DNA of 64,000 nucleotides from Aselliscus stoliczkanus (taxonomy: Eukaryota > Chordata > Mammalia > Chiroptera > Hipposideridae): contig CM066728.1 in the NCBI GenBank assembly GCA_033961575.1, forward strand, positions 109,200,852-109,264,851, read 5' to 3'. Below the pieces are notes generated by a model, which saw nothing but the letters and a program-made list of their open reading frames with translations, was not told where the DNA came from and did not search any database. A program made the translations under genes and the position numbers. Shown in pieces: positions 32,846 to 45,369 of this stretch. How positions within the stretch are numbered: position 1 is the first letter of the stretch; each line of letters starts with the position of its first letter.

Positions 32846-33564
32846 TTTTTGAAGTTAGCTGTAAATATATTATTCATATAAGAAATAAATATTGAATACC
32901 TAAAAAAAAAAAATCAAACTCCTTTTAAGAATCTGTGTGAACGCTCTGAGTGCTGTGCCCTGTACAATTCCAGAAGACAGGATGATTTACAAAGAAAATG
33001 CATTTCATTGGGAGATGATCATGCAGCTGCCATATAGAAAGAGAAAGTGACCTGCCTGACCCCAGACACACACGCCACAACCTCGAAGCAAATGAGCCGC
33101 TGAGAGGGGATGGTGTTCATTGCAAAGGCGGTGATGACTACGGTCATCTTAATACGGCATGCCTTATACATAGAAAACGCAATAGCAGATGGGAATTTTG
33201 CCGAAACTCAACTTATCTCAAAATTTTAAGAATACATGAATATAGAAGGTAGCACTGTTAGGTTTTGCTTTATTGTATTTTTTAAAATCATTGAAATATC
33301 AACATGAGAACACCTGGTTTTCCTGCCTAGTGAGATCTTAATAACTGTCATCCTCCCAATCATCAATTTATACAGGTTAAAACCCTACCACTGAATTGAA
33401 TTCCACCTCATCAATGTTGGCCAGCTTTGGAAAGTGGGTTGAGTGGGACAGGCATCTCCAACCACCCTCCCTTGCCCTTTTTTGACCCCTTCCCTCTCCC
33501 TTCTCAGACCTGTCACCTTTTACTCTTTGCTTTGTATATGAATATTCAGTGCAACTTTGTGTTT

Positions 33565-33930
33565 TTATCAGCATTATTGAGGTATTATTTATATACCAAA
33601 AAGTTAACACATTTAATGTATATATTTTGGAGAGTTTGGAGATATGCATCCACCCATGGCAACATCAACACACCAAGGTACCGCACATATAATTTCCCAC
33701 CTCCCAAATTTCCTTGTGCTCTTTTGTGTTTCGTATTTTAATTTTTATGTTTCATTCAGAACACTTAACATGAGATCTATCCTCGTAACATATTTTAAAT
33801 TGCACAAGGCTGTTAACTACAGATGCTCCATGTACAGTAGATAGCTATGTACTCAGTGTACATAACAGAAGCTTGTTACCCGTTGCAAACACCTTCCACT
33901 TTTGACCCTGTCCCACAGCAGCCTGTGGTC
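33565..33930 (-). mobile_element. L1 3'-end fragment, antisense
   Basis: 'cagcattattgaggtattat', 'ggagagtttggagatatgca', 'cacttaacatgagatctatc', 'tgttaactacagatgctcca' and 'tgtacagtagatagctatgt' are the antisense 3' UTR of an L1MB-like element, parallel to the piece at 4905-5215. Confidence 0.85.
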
Positions 33931-34264
33931 ATTGTTCCTGTAAGTAGCCATTAAGCATAGTCATTCAATGAGCGCAAAGACTGAGGAAGGACTCTGTGTG
34001 AAAAGAACAGAAATGTGAAATCGGATGATTTGAACTTGGCACCCAGTTCAACAGCTGCTTGGCTGTTTGAACCTGTGGAAGGCATTTATGTCCTGTGGGT
34101 TTCTGTGGGGAAAGTATTGTCCATCTACAGTACAAGGTTCCTGGGTGAGCAAGTAAGAAAAAATGTATAAATACTTTGTGAATTGAATAGCTCCATCAAT
34201 ATCATAAGAGTCACAGTTAACGTACCCTAAGAGATTCCCAGAGTTCGAGTTGTCTTGTGCTAAC

Positions 34265-34500
34265 AGCATGACTCTCAGGGTAAGACTGCCTGGGCTCAAT
34301 CCTGTCTCCATTGCTCACTAGCTACACCACTTTGGAAAATGGCTTAACCCCTCTCAGCCTAGGTTTCCCCATCTTTAAGACGGAGATAATAACAATCCCT
34401 GCTTCTTGGGCTGTTACCCAAGGTTAACTAATTTAAGTAAACTGGTTAAACAGTATAGCGCCTAGTATAAATCTAATTATCTGTACAAGTTGGCTTTCAT
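34265..34500 (+). repeat. MIR SINE, near full length
   Basis: 'gactgcctgggctcaatcct', 'ccattgctcactagctacac', 'aatggcttaacccctctcag', 'cctaggtttccccatcttta', 'agacggagataataacaatc', 'ccctgcttcttgggctgtta' and 'acagtatagcgcctagtata' are sense MIR nearly end to end, followed by an ATT-rich tail. Confidence 0.88.
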
Positions 34501-34889
34501 TATTATTATTACTATTACTAAATTTCAGGCTTAGCTGCCAGAAAGATTTTTTGATCTTGGGCCATCTTTAGAAATTTCAATCATATCACCTAAGATCTCC
34601 TATTCTGCCCCATCAATGTGAAATGGCAAGAAAAATACATGTCACAGTTATCAGGAACTATTTTGAAAATAGTTCTTAGGATAGAAGGAAATTGCCATCT
34701 TAATAACAGTTGTCAGAAATGCTAGCCCACCCCTGAAATTCCTTGTCTCTCTGCCCAGGGTATTTCTGGGAGAAGGGAAGCATTAGTAATGATGATTAAT
34801 AAATGTACTGAGATAACAGGTGTAAATGGTACTGTCCTGGGCAAAGCAGACATACGATCCCCCACGCTGTCGGCCTGTCCTCACAGGCT

Positions 34890-35320
34890 GTGTCCCAGGG
34901 TCTCCCAGGACAGGTGCTCAGCTGAAATGAAGCCAGGCCATTTACCATCTCCTGAAAGTTTCCCCACTGCCTTTACTCAGAGGCCTTAGAACTTTCTCTC
35001 TGGCCGCAACGTCTCTCAGCAAAACGTGTCTCTCAAAACTCTACCCGGTGCCCACTGTCCATCTCTGAATGTCCCTTTCTGAAGACACTGCCTCATATTT
35101 TCACTCAGAATGAGCTCCCGTTGCAAATGTCCTCAGGACTCCTTGCCTCTCTCGAGGCATTTCCATGTTGGTCCTCAGATTATGATTGTCTGACCCTGTC
35201 AACACCTTCAGATGTGTGTAAGTTTTTCAACAGCGTGGCCTGTCTGATTTAACTCTAGAACTTAGCATCACATGTGGCAGGTAACAGGTGTGTGATGAAT
35301 GTTTGACAGATGCATGAAAC
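34890..35320 (+). mobile_element. L2 LINE 3' end
   Basis: 'tgaatgtccctttctgaaga', 'gactccttgcctctctcgag', 'tgattatgattgtctg'-like text and the terminus 'aacttagcatcacatgtggc', 'aggtgtgtgatgaatgtttg' follow the L2 3' end ('cctagcacagtgcctggcac ... aataaatgtttgttgaatga'). Confidence 0.55.
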
Positions 35321-38300
35321 CAACTGCCTCTTGCTGGAAACAAGAGCAAACATGGCCTTGGCTTTTTCCTGATGCTTTACACCCAAACTTTAGAATTCCA
35401 TCTCAGGCACACCACAAAATTGACCATATATTTCATCACACTGATGTTCTTCACTTTCCAACACGGAATGTCAAAAAACCAACAACCTCTCTGGAAAGTG
35501 TTTCTTGTTCTGGGAGAGGCAGGTATTTGGAGAAAGGTGTTTTCTGGAAGAGAAATGACCCAGCATGACGCACTCCATTTGTATCAGGGATTTTACACAA
35601 TTTACAAGCTGTTCAATTTCAATATGGTTCCAAAAAGAATCCGGGTGCTGAAGAGACCACAGCAAAGGTGTTTACCACTGAGAGGGAAAGGAACAATATG
35701 ACCACGGGAACTTCGCAGGCAAAACCCGAGTATGTGAGACGTTGCCCATGCGATTGCTTCGTGATTGACAGCAGTGTCTACAATGAGCGAATGTGGGCAA
35801 TTTACTCTGGGTTTTATGCAGTTGATCCCCCGAGAGCACATCTCATGTCACGTGCCACATGGTCCCCAACATCCGTCAAGCTAACAATCTAGTTCTCCCG
35901 AGAGAAGATGATTCTGAGCTTACACATCACCTTATATTTAAAGATTCTGGAAGTTCAGTGAGATACTTTCTAATCTGAGTCACAAAGTCCTGAGTCAAAG
36001 CAGCTGCAGGAATCAAACATGGCATCATGGCTGCATCCAAACAACTCATCACAAAGGTCCCATGTGGGCCCAAAGAGGCAGAGCCTCCTCCAAGATCATG
36101 CCCATCCTTCTTGTACCGTAAACCAGACGGCACACGAATGCAGTCCTGAGTGGACGTGACGTGTGACCCAGCATGACGAAGTCTTACCAGAGTCCACTAT
36201 CACAATGCACAGAGAAAGTGAGCTGCAGCGTTTTACTAATTTTCAGGCAAGCCCATCAAGCCCTACAGGAGTGACCTGACAACACAAATGCCCACCCATC
36301 ACTTCTGAGAAGCAAGGACATTTTTATTACTATTAAAGAGAACTAGATTCTTGTCATGTGGCCTCTTATCGGTCTTCAAGTAGCCTTAGTTATATGACTA
36401 TCTGGTGAGGAAGAATTCATCCTACTAGGGGAAGGTTATGGATGGATTGACCCAACTCTTATTATTAGTGATTTAGCATAAATTACCTAACTTCATGATA
36501 GGCAGAGCTACTCCTCAGGAATTGGGAGTTATACCGCATAAACACCTCTAGGGCTTGCTGGCAAGGAGGGGGCTGACCCCTCAGTTCCACGCCCCTAAAT
36601 TTGACACTCACAAACAGAATTAACCAGACAGCGGGAAAGCTTTTCAGGAGAGGTAAGTATTGTTGCCTGTTCATTTCTGTCCCATCTTCTTCCTTTAAGG
36701 TTTTGGGGAGGAGTTAGCTCACTAATTCTACTCCAAAATATAAGTGTTCAGGGTGTGTGAATCATGTACTGTCAATTATTAACTCTCCTAGTACACGCTC
36801 ACCGCCCCCCTAAACTATTCACACACATCCCCATGCACTCTGAGCCCTACACGAAAGCATGCTCAAAGGTTCCAAGTCACCCAGCCAACTTGCTGCAACT
36901 TGACTTCAGTAGTGAAATATGTTTGTTCTCCTGGAGCCACTGAAAGAGGGGTTTTCACCAATTCTGAGTCTTTGTTAATGAAGACATTGTGTTAGGATTG
37001 CCTGGCTAAAACTTTCATTTCGGGTACAATGTGTGCCATAGCTAAGAGAATCCGAGAACTCTGATGGGATCCATAAAGACACTGAGAGTTTCTTATTTTG
37101 GTGTTCTGAAAGATTCAGTGCATATCTATTGAATAACTTCACACGAAACACACGCACACACACAATATTGTAACACGTGATGAGATCCAAGGGCCTCGGC
37201 CTTGAGAAACACTTTTGTACACTCTACTGAGGTGCCCAGGTGGTGCCAGCTGAAATTTGGTCAAGGCACAATGGAGACAGTCTCGGCATGACCCACCCCC
37301 ATCAGTGGAGCTTGGAATTCAGACTCCCCTGCATGCGCTGTCCTCTAGGGAAAGCTGGAAGCTCCTTGTCTCGCTTGGACAGCCCTTGCAGTCCTGCTAA
37401 TACTGCACAGCACCCTCCCCACCCCCCCTCCGCACCTCCAGCTGCCAGTGTTGGCAAAAGGCTGCTTACGAAGGCCCCAGGGAATGGCGTTCACCCAGAC
37501 CCCACACCCTCAGCCATCTCCCCTACACTGGGCCCTGAGGCTGTGCTTGTTTGCACACCATCAGTGTGTGTCTAGTGACAGAATGGAAGCCCCTCCACCA
37601 GGCCAGTGGACCCCCAGGATGCCATCCACGATGTGATTGATGTGACACAGTGGTGCTGTCAACATCCCCCGTCACCACGGAAGACAGGCAGGCGAAGAGG
37701 GCCTCAGGGCCAGCTGACTGGCCGCGTGGGCAGATGGAGCCCTGTAACGCTGCGCCCAAACCCTGCACCTTACAGAGCGTGACCGTCAGCCTGGCACAGG
37801 TCGTTCCTTCTGGTGCCATATTACAGCCCACAGAACCCAAAGCACTGATGCCATGAGGGTGAGCATCACTGGTTTTCTGTAGCTCACGGCTTCGTATTCT
37901 TTTTACTTGGACATGTGGTGATAAAAATAATATTAGACCACGAGCTAAAGAAAACCAACACTGACTGATTCCTTCTGTGATAAAAATCTAATTTTCTTTG
38001 TTTTTTAATTCCGAGTATTGTATTCTTTGCTGAGAATGTCTGTCTCGGGTTTTGGTGTCTCTGCTCTCCTGCTCTAGGCACATGTTCACATTTGTCCTTC
38101 CCTGTTCCTCATCACCTGAGCCCAGCGACAAACAGGACAGCTCGGGGCCAAGGCTCAGTCAGAGAAGGCTCCAGAAGAGCCCAACATGGTGGCCCTTGTT
38201 CACAAGAAGTGGTGTGGTTGTGTCTGGGGATTATTACAAGGACTGCACCACCCAGGGACCATCCACGGATGGCGGCTCCACCCGTGTCCCAACTCTCTCC

Positions 38301-39664
38301 TTCCGCATCGCAGGTCGGTCACGTCCCTGTCACTTGTCCCTGTTTGCTTCTCTTCTTTCTCATAATGTTGTCAGTATCTTCTCTAGCTCCCTGGGCTCAA
38401 AATACACTTCTCCACACCCCCATCTACCTCAGCCCACCCTAGTGATGCAGGAGAGAAGACACAAAATAACAACGGCAACCACACCAAGAAAGCCTAATCA
38501 TTTCACATGTATCTTCTCTGTAGAGTTTATAAATCTAAAGTTTATCTGGTTTCACAGGTTATTTCAAATTTAGAACCCAGCAACAATAGCACAGAATGTG
38601 CCCTCTGCAGACTCGCGTATGTGGTTGGTAAGTTTCTTCCTGAGTTGGGCAAATGTCCCTCCACATCGATGTACAAAGCCCAGAAACTCAGTTCTCTGAG
38701 AGCAAGTGTCTCTCTTCGTCTTCCTTTTTTAAAACATTTATTTTACTAGGATTCCCAAGATTGGGTTAAACAAGTAGCACTAAATAAATATTAATGAAAG
38801 TTCTAAATGGTAGGTGATTTCTAGGAAGAAAAGACCCCCAGTGAGAGATAACATAGGCTCTATTTTTATTAGCATCAAATGAACTTATCGAAGTTGAACA
38901 TAAATTATGCCTAATAGTCATGAAGCCTTGTTTTTAATTTTGAATGGATTTAAATAGGCCAAATGAGGTTAAATTATTTCAAAAATAATTTTGATTTTGC
39001 CATATTCAGTGTTCATTTCTAATTCTACAGGCCTGAGGGGAGAAATGCACTTTTAATAGGTTTGTTTACTGATGAAACAGAGGCAGATGGCCTCCTACAA
39101 TTTCTGTTAGAAACTTTGCAGCGTTCCGGGAGGAAGGGGTAGGTTATCATTTAACCACGTTTGGGTGAAAAGCAAACAATCGGCCTTAAAGAGCAAGGCC
39201 TCTTCTTTTAGCCTCTCTCTGTCACCGTGAAACCCACATGCAGCTCAGACAGGAATTTCCTCTGTGATCCACGAGCGGCATGAGCAGCTTTTAAGGACAC
39301 AACTGGAGAGGAAGTTCACAGAGCTACTCAAACCAACAAGCAAAAGCATTGGTGGGGACCAGAGGGTACGTGAGATGGAAGAAAAGGTTATCGTAGTTTA
39401 GAGAGCTGACTTGATTTTCTGAAAAATTAAGAGAGGGAAACCATCATTTCCCACAAGGGCCTTGCACTGCAGATAAGTGAGTATGTCCGTGGTGACCAGA
39501 GCCCCGCTCAGAGGCTGAGAGGACCCCCCGCCCCTGGCCCTGTCACCAGCCCCGCTCTGTCGCCATCCTGCTGTGTCAGGATGACAAGGACCTCCTCTGC
39601 TGTTTCTTGGGTGGTGACTCTCCTCCGGAAATGCTCAGGGGAGGCCCATTGTGGGGAATTCCTC
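35321..39664. other. Long unassigned single-copy stretch
   Basis: About 4.3 kb, the longest part of the window without a recognised repeat. Frames reach 173 codons (38052-38573) and 116 (38092-38442) in overlapping phases; none has a known domain. A CA run lies near 37148-37163. GC is higher at 37200-37830. Either it is unique intergenic or intronic DNA, or it holds repeats too old for me to recognise. Cross-species conservation would decide. Confidence 0.4.
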
Positions 39665-39808
39665 CTAGCACAAAGCAGGCCCCAGGGGAGTGATGAAAAG
39701 TTCCAGAAATAGTGATGGTTATGCAACATCGTGGATTGAATTTATGCCACGGACCTGTATACTTGGAAATGGTTACAGTTGCAAGTCATCTATGTATAAA
39801 ACCACAAT
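39665..39808 (+). mobile_element. L1 3'-end fragment
   Basis: 'gtgatgaaaagttccagaaa', 'tagtgatggttatgcaacat', 'cgtggattgaatttatgcca', 'ctgtatacttggaaatggtt' and 'ataaaaccacaatga' match the L1MA/MB 3' terminus. It stops where the Tigger element begins. Confidence 0.85.
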
Positions 39809-39810
39809 GA

Positions 39811-40640
39811 CAGTAGCGCCCCTTGGCCCCGGGGAAACATTCCAAGACCCCCAATGGATGCCTTAGCCCGCGGATGGTACCACACCTGTTTTTCCTATCC
39901 CTACAGCACTATGATAAAGTTTAATTTATAAGTGAGCCATAGCAAGATATTAACAATAACTAATAATAAACTAGAACAATTATAACAATATAATAAAAGG
40001 TATGTGAATGTGGTCTCTCTCTCTCTCTCTCTCTCTCATCTTATTGTCCCATACTGATGTCAGATGACACAATGACTACGTGACAGGATGTGTTTGCAGC
40101 TTGAGATGCGACAGCAAAACTAGCACAAATTTCTTTTTCCTTCTTCAACGACTTCACTGATAGAAGATTCGTTCTTACCGTAGGCCTTGGCCACCTCAGC
40201 ATAGGATTTTTTTTCCTTATTAAGTTGAGAACTTCCACATTTTCACTTAAAGGAAGCATTTTAGGGATTCTCAGTGGCTTATTCAAATTGTCGGCACCAC
40301 TGCTCCTGCATGTTGGAGCCATGATAAAGTAAAATAAGAGAGACTTGAACACCAGCACTGGGACACTGAGACAGTCGATCTGGTCACCAAGATGGGTACA
40401 AGTAACTAATGTCGGGGAGCATATACAGCATGGAGATGCGAGGCAGCAGAATGATTCACGTCCCTGGAGGGACAGAGCAAAGCAACACAAGATTTCACCA
40501 CACTGCTCAGAACGGCGTGCGATTTAAAACTTATGAATTGTGTATTTCTGGAAATTTCCATCTAATATTTTCAGACTACAGTTTGCCCCCGGGTAACTGA
40601 AACCATGAAAAGCAAGATCATGGATAAGGGGGAGCTACTG
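39811..40640 (-). mobile_element. Tigger (pogo-type) DNA transposon relic
   Basis: The two ends are terminal inverted repeats: left 'cagtagcgccccttggcccc', right, read inward, 'cagtagctcccccttatcca'. The subterminal parts also match a Tigger element ('aagacccccaatggatgcct' on the left; 'agttacccgggggcaaactg' read inward on the right). The 830-bp length is short for an autonomous Tigger, so most of the transposase gene is deleted. A (TC)n run at 40016-40038 lies inside. The expected TA duplication is present on the right, but the left flank reads 'tga', so it has decayed there. Confidence 0.85.
40041..40322 (-). pseudogene. Tigger transposase N-terminal remnant
   Basis: A minus-strand frame with an ATG at 40322-40320 holds motifs of the Tigger transposase N-terminus: 'LPLSENVEVLNLIRKK' near residue 25 and 'KKEKEICASFAVAS' near residue 65. 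This is the start of the CENP-B-type helix-turn-helix DNA-binding region. Between the two motifs the frame is off-register, beginning at an A-rich run near 40205-40212 and recovering later, so a pair of compensating indels is likely. The catalytic DDE domain is absent. It cannot make an active transposase. Confidence 0.8.
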
Positions 40641-40835
40641 TATATATAAATAATATATATTGTATATATGTATAATATATATTACATACAATATATAAAT
40701 AACCTATACATATATACAATTATATATAATATATTATATATAATATATAAATTATATATACATATATAGTATAAATTGTAATATATTATATAGCACATAT
40801 AATTATTATATATAATTACAATTATTATATATAAA
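40641..40835. repeat. AT-rich (TATA)n-like low-complexity tract
   Basis: Nearly 200 bp of alternating T and A with occasional C or G, starting exactly at the right end of the Tigger element. Self-complementary segments such as 'atatatataatatattatat' could extrude cruciforms. Confidence 0.95.
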
Positions 40836-41765
40836 TAAAACCACAACCTAGGTAAATATAATCACAAAAGAAAAGTCTTCAAAAAATAAGCCACGGCCAT
40901 AGGATGGTCTATTGAGCAAATCAAGAATTAAAAGGTAAAACTCTTAGAAATGAGTTGCTCCCTTCTAAAAAGGGTGTGCACTCTTTTCAAGAATAAACAA
41001 ATATCCTACTTCTGCATCAAAAGCAGAATAAATTCAACATTAAATAAACAACCATAAAAAATGATAGTTTTCTTACAAGGTTTTTCTTCCTCTGAGAATC
41101 ATAAAAGCCATCAGCATTCTTTAAGATGACAAATCTTTTTTCCCCTTAATTAGCATCTCTGCTGACACACTGCCCCAAACAGATGGCAGTAAAGCCAGCT
41201 GCATATAGGTTGGTTTTTCTCTTTTTGGAAAACAAATAAAAGGAAGAAAATCAATAGCAGCGAGACTTGGGCCTATTAAATGCATTGAATTTTCTCTTCA
41301 GTTCAATTGATAATTTCTCCTCTAACTTCAAAATAGTCACATAACCCCAGTGTCAGAAAGAAACGTCAACTGTAAATGCATTTGCTTGAAACTCTGGCTT
41401 ACTGATGCAATGCTGAGTGTTTGATTCCAAAAGCAGTCAGGTCAATACTCAGCATTTGGTTTCCTGACATTACTTTTATCTGATTCTACTAAAATGGACC
41501 CAGGATATGTCTTCCTACATATATATGTAAAATAATTCTCCACAATTCATTATCCAGTAGCATACCCAGTTCAGTTACAAGGCCTCAGACAATGCCTTTT
41601 GCAAAGTATATCTCAAAATCCAAATGTGATCATATATTTTCAACCAGGTGATAAAGCAGAGACGCACTCTAAATAAGTAGCTTCTGTGGACAGCCTTGTC
41701 TCTAAGCGTGTAGGCAGGTGACCAGAGCTGGTTTCAATATGGCTTCAGCGGCTAACGCTCAGGAG
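40836..41765. other. Unassigned A/T-rich single-copy stretch
   Basis: About 930 bp without a recognised gene or repeat. The composition is even and no long frame is present. Confidence 0.4.
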
Positions 41766-41769
41766 AGCT

Positions 41770-41950
41770 GACTGTGCACCAGGCACGGGTCCACGGCCCC
41801 TTGGAAAACTCACTGGGTCTCCATGCTGGTTCTGTGGTGACATTACAATCCCCGCTGCACCCATGACAATAAGGGGCACAGTTGCATCATTTACTCAAGG
41901 TCACCAGGCTAGTAAGCAGGGGACATGGGACAGGGAGGAAGGCTGAGCTT
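41770..41950 (-). repeat. MIR SINE, antisense
   Basis: 'gtgcaccaggcacgggtcca', 'gacattacaatccccgctgc', 'gacaataaggggcacagttg' and 'actcaaggtcaccaggctag' followed by 'taagcaggggacatggg' are reverse-complement MIR. Confidence 0.75.
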
Positions 41951-42089
41951 GGCGCGCTGATCACCTCTGCTCTGTGGTACCTGGCTGGACTGCTGGTGCC
42001 TCCATCAACCCTGCCTGCCTGCGGGTTCTCGAACCTTCTATGATTTACTTTGGGTCCTTCAAATTCACTAGCGGGTTACCTTATAAAGA

Positions 42090-42115
42090 TATAGATAGAT
42101 AGATGATAGATAGAT

Positions 42116-42159
<44 letters not shown>

Positions 42160-42240
42160 TTACATTATCTATTATAATATATTACATATTATATATTGCT
42201 ATTTGTTATATTATATATACATATATTACATTTATTTTCA
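42090..42240. repeat. (GATA)n microsatellite with AT-rich extension
   Basis: Bases 42090-42162 are GATA units with two 'gatgata' slips near the left; bases 42163-42240 degrade into tat/ata-rich sequence. A candidate polymorphic tetranucleotide locus. Confidence 0.95.
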
Positions 42241-43919
42241 GGTGTTTCAACACAAAGAAAGTTCCCATATGCTCACTACCTCAAAACTGTCTACTGAGAT
42301 TTCTCATTAGTTCATTCTGTATTGTTTCTGTCATAAACGATTGCGTTACTAGCGTCTTACCTCTCTCAAAGTGCGAACGTATGACTTTGCTTACTTCATT
42401 CTAGGTCATTCTCTGTATTTGAGGGGAAAGCACTTAACTGTGCCGGGTGCACACATGAAAGTGGTCTCATCTTCATCCTTTGGGTGCCTTACCTGGAGAT
42501 GCCACCTTGGTAGGTGGGCCCCCCGGAAGCTGCTCCCCGCTTCCCCATGTTAGCTGCTTCTAGTGGGTTGATCCTCCATGGGGTGCGGGCTGGGGGTGTC
42601 CATTTAATTTACATAATAATAAAAGGAGTTACTTTCACTTCTGAAATCTAAGCCCTTGGATACCCTTCAGTTAACAGCTGAAAACTGAGCCACCTCCTTA
42701 GCCAGTGCGCAGCCCCTGACCAAGTCCCTCTGTCTGTCAGCGCTGATGGGACAGACGCAGGGGGCACCCTGGGCCTTGCTCCCCTTTCTGCCATGAGGCT
42801 TTCAAAGGTCTGGCTTTGCCCTGAGCCAGGAGGTCAGGAAACAACTCAGCCAGACAACATTAGCTCATCTCCCCAGAGATGGTGCAGTCATACACGCTCA
42901 GCTTTGATTGATTGAAAAGCAAACAGCACCTCCCCTGCACCAGGCTTTCTCTTCTCTCCCTGCCCCCGCCCATGTCTGCTTTCTGACACCTGTGAGACGA
43001 GGCTGGCCACTGTGAGCTCCGGGGGCGTCGGTGGGAAAAGCCCCCATGGGTGATGAGACCTGCCCAGCTCAAGGGCTCAGGCACGCCCTCCCCTGCTCTG
43101 ACTGGCCCCAGGCTGGCCAGGAGCCTCAGGTTCTGGCGTGGGCTCATGGCCAGCAGGAGCTGTCAGAGGTCTTCCTCCCTGCACGCTGCCGGCCAGGCAC
43201 CCACCTGGCCTCGGTGGAGGGTGCGACCCTCTGTGCCAGGCCTGCTCTCAGGAATTCCCATTAGCAGTCGGGCGGACGCCTCGAGGAGGAAAAGGGTCCC
43301 TTAGCAAGCCCCGCGCTGGGTGCTCACGCTTCCCTTAGGATCCGTGCAGAGGCTGGATTGTTCTAGACAAGATGTGGGACCCTGCGTCCATCCACGGCAC
43401 CTCCATGGGGTCTTGTCTCTGCATCAACTTGATAGCTATCTGGCGACTGGAAATCTTTGCTTTCGCTACCAAGAAATTCTGAGTCAAAATCTAATGTTCC
43501 AGGTAGAAACTATGCAATGTTGTATTTGTAATATACTCACTTGTCCCCTCCTACTATATGGTCTTGAACTTTGGTGCGTATCTGAATGATTGAGCTTCAT
43601 TTATCTTTTCTTATAATCAGCCTCAAATCATTTGGAAAAGAAGATGAAGGAAAAATAATTTTAAGTTAACATTAAGTCACTGACTTTTTCCAGGTTTAGA
43701 AGCAAATTATACTTTCTGCACCGTGTGTGCTCAGATCTTTCTTGTTGAGGGACAGGGCAGGACTGAGTTACGGAATTAAATGCCAACAGCACATCGGAAC
43801 TGCAAGGCTTCCTGCAACATAAGAGGAAATAAATCCTTTGATTCTAGAAAAGGTCTGCAGTCCTGTGTGGGTGTACTACAGGGAGGCTTTCCTGTTTATT
43901 GTACTAGATTTGACTCTTC
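42241..43919. other. Unassigned single-copy stretch with a GC-rich centre
   Basis: About 1.7 kb. Bases 42950-43350 are GC-rich, with several 66-95 codon overlapping frames on both strands and no known motif. There is no CpG density that would support a promoter island. Confidence 0.4.
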
Positions 43920-43990
43920 AAAGCTCATTATTCATTTATTTGTTCACTCACTCATTGAACCACCTTATGCAAGGTATAGTTTAAACAGGA
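43920..43990 (-). mobile_element. Short L2 3'-end scrap, antisense
   Basis: 'attcatttatttgttcactc', 'actcattgaaccaccttatg' resembles the reverse complement of the L2 terminus ('attcattcaacaaatattta'). Weak and short. Confidence 0.35.
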
Positions 43991-45369
43991 AAAGATAAGT
44001 GCTCCACTAGAAAATGCAACTGAGTCCTGGGGAAGCCTAAAGAATTGGCTTAGAAATAGATTTTTGTTCTAGAACAGAAGCTGTCAAAGAACAACGCAGG
44101 AGGTGAGAGGGGGGTGTATGCAGAAGGGAGAGGGGACGAGAAAGCATGAGATGTTCGTGGGCTGGGAGCAGAGTGCCAGGAACATGGGGTGGGAACAGGG
44201 CTGGCTTCCTGTGCCGTCAGCCAGGGGCTGGTGTTTGGAAGGACCTCGTGCTTGGTTCAGTGCTCTGCTGTCATCATCTTGACATTCTTCAGTTTTGGAC
44301 AGCCCTGCTCTTAGTTTTGCACTGAGCCCCACAGATTGTGTAGCTGGTCCTGAAGAGGGACCGGTCAGCGAGATGGGGAGAGACGGTGTGAGATGGGCAT
44401 GGATGGTCTCCCATCCTGGGCGTTTTGGTAACAGTCAGCGTGGGTTTCTAGAGGTCTGCCTTCCACAGCCCAGCCCACAGCCTCCTGTTTACTGGGAGGA
44501 ATCGCATCCAGGCTCAGCTCCTCCCCGGCCACCTGGACCAGAGGCTTAATTGCCAGGCTTGCTCTATCCCAACACGATAACCCTCCGCCCATGGACCCTG
44601 CTGGGCTCCCAGCCATCCTCTCAGCTGCTTCCCCAGAGCAGGTCACACTGATGGGAAAATGCACAGACATGGAGATTGGGGTCACAGCAAACCATGCTTT
44701 GCACCTCAGCAGCTCCTTTCCTTTTGCCAGCCCTAACGAGCTCCTCCCTCTCCACTGCCTGCTGCGACCCATGGATCCTTCACTCTTTAAGTTCCCCATG
44801 CAGCTGCCACGGCCACGCCTGGACAATTTCCTTTCCTGCATCATTCAGAAAAGTCCCTCCATTTCTTTCATCCCTTCCACCCACCAACACCTTCATCCCC
44901 AGTTATCCCCCTCTGAACCAAGGGTGGCATCTTGGCTGCGACCTCAGACCTGTTTGTGAGCCTCCCTCTCTTTTGGAATATTTGCATGAACCCATAAACA
45001 AGTTCAGTTTCTCTAATCTGAATAAATGCAAGCACACAGACCTCTTCTCTGCCAGTGTCTTCCTTGAGCTATTAGACCTTCACTGTCCCAGTCACACTGC
45101 TGTGGCCGGCCCCTGCTGCTCCCCTGTGGTGGCACTCTCTTGCCCTGTGACTTTATTTGGCTTTCCTCAGTCACAGCTGAAGCAACACCTTATTCAGCTC
45201 ACGGGATGTGAACACAGTTCTATCTGGTTCCAGTGCAAGAGAGGAGACACTGAAACAAACTTGGTCACTGAATGTGGGCCTTGCCCGCCCCTTCTCCTGC
45301 CTGCGGGAGCCTTCGTTTTGTTCTGACCGATTGTATTATTGTTCAGAAACCTTTGTTCTCCCAAACCCC
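43991..45369. other. Unassigned stretch with a 216-codon frame
   Basis: The frame at 44676-45326 (+) begins with an ATG and runs 216 codons, but its product is Ser/Leu/Pro/Cys-rich and featureless, with no known domain. A second + frame (44591-44959) and an antisense 159-codon frame (44365-44844) overlap parts of this region. Pyrimidine-rich text at 44700-44900 may be very old L2. I do not call a gene. Confidence 0.4.

Noticed and set aside
44676..45326. 216-codon + frame with an ATG
   Set aside because: Low-complexity Ser/Leu/Pro/Cys-rich product without a domain; overlapped in part by a second sense frame and by a 159-codon antisense frame; no exon context.
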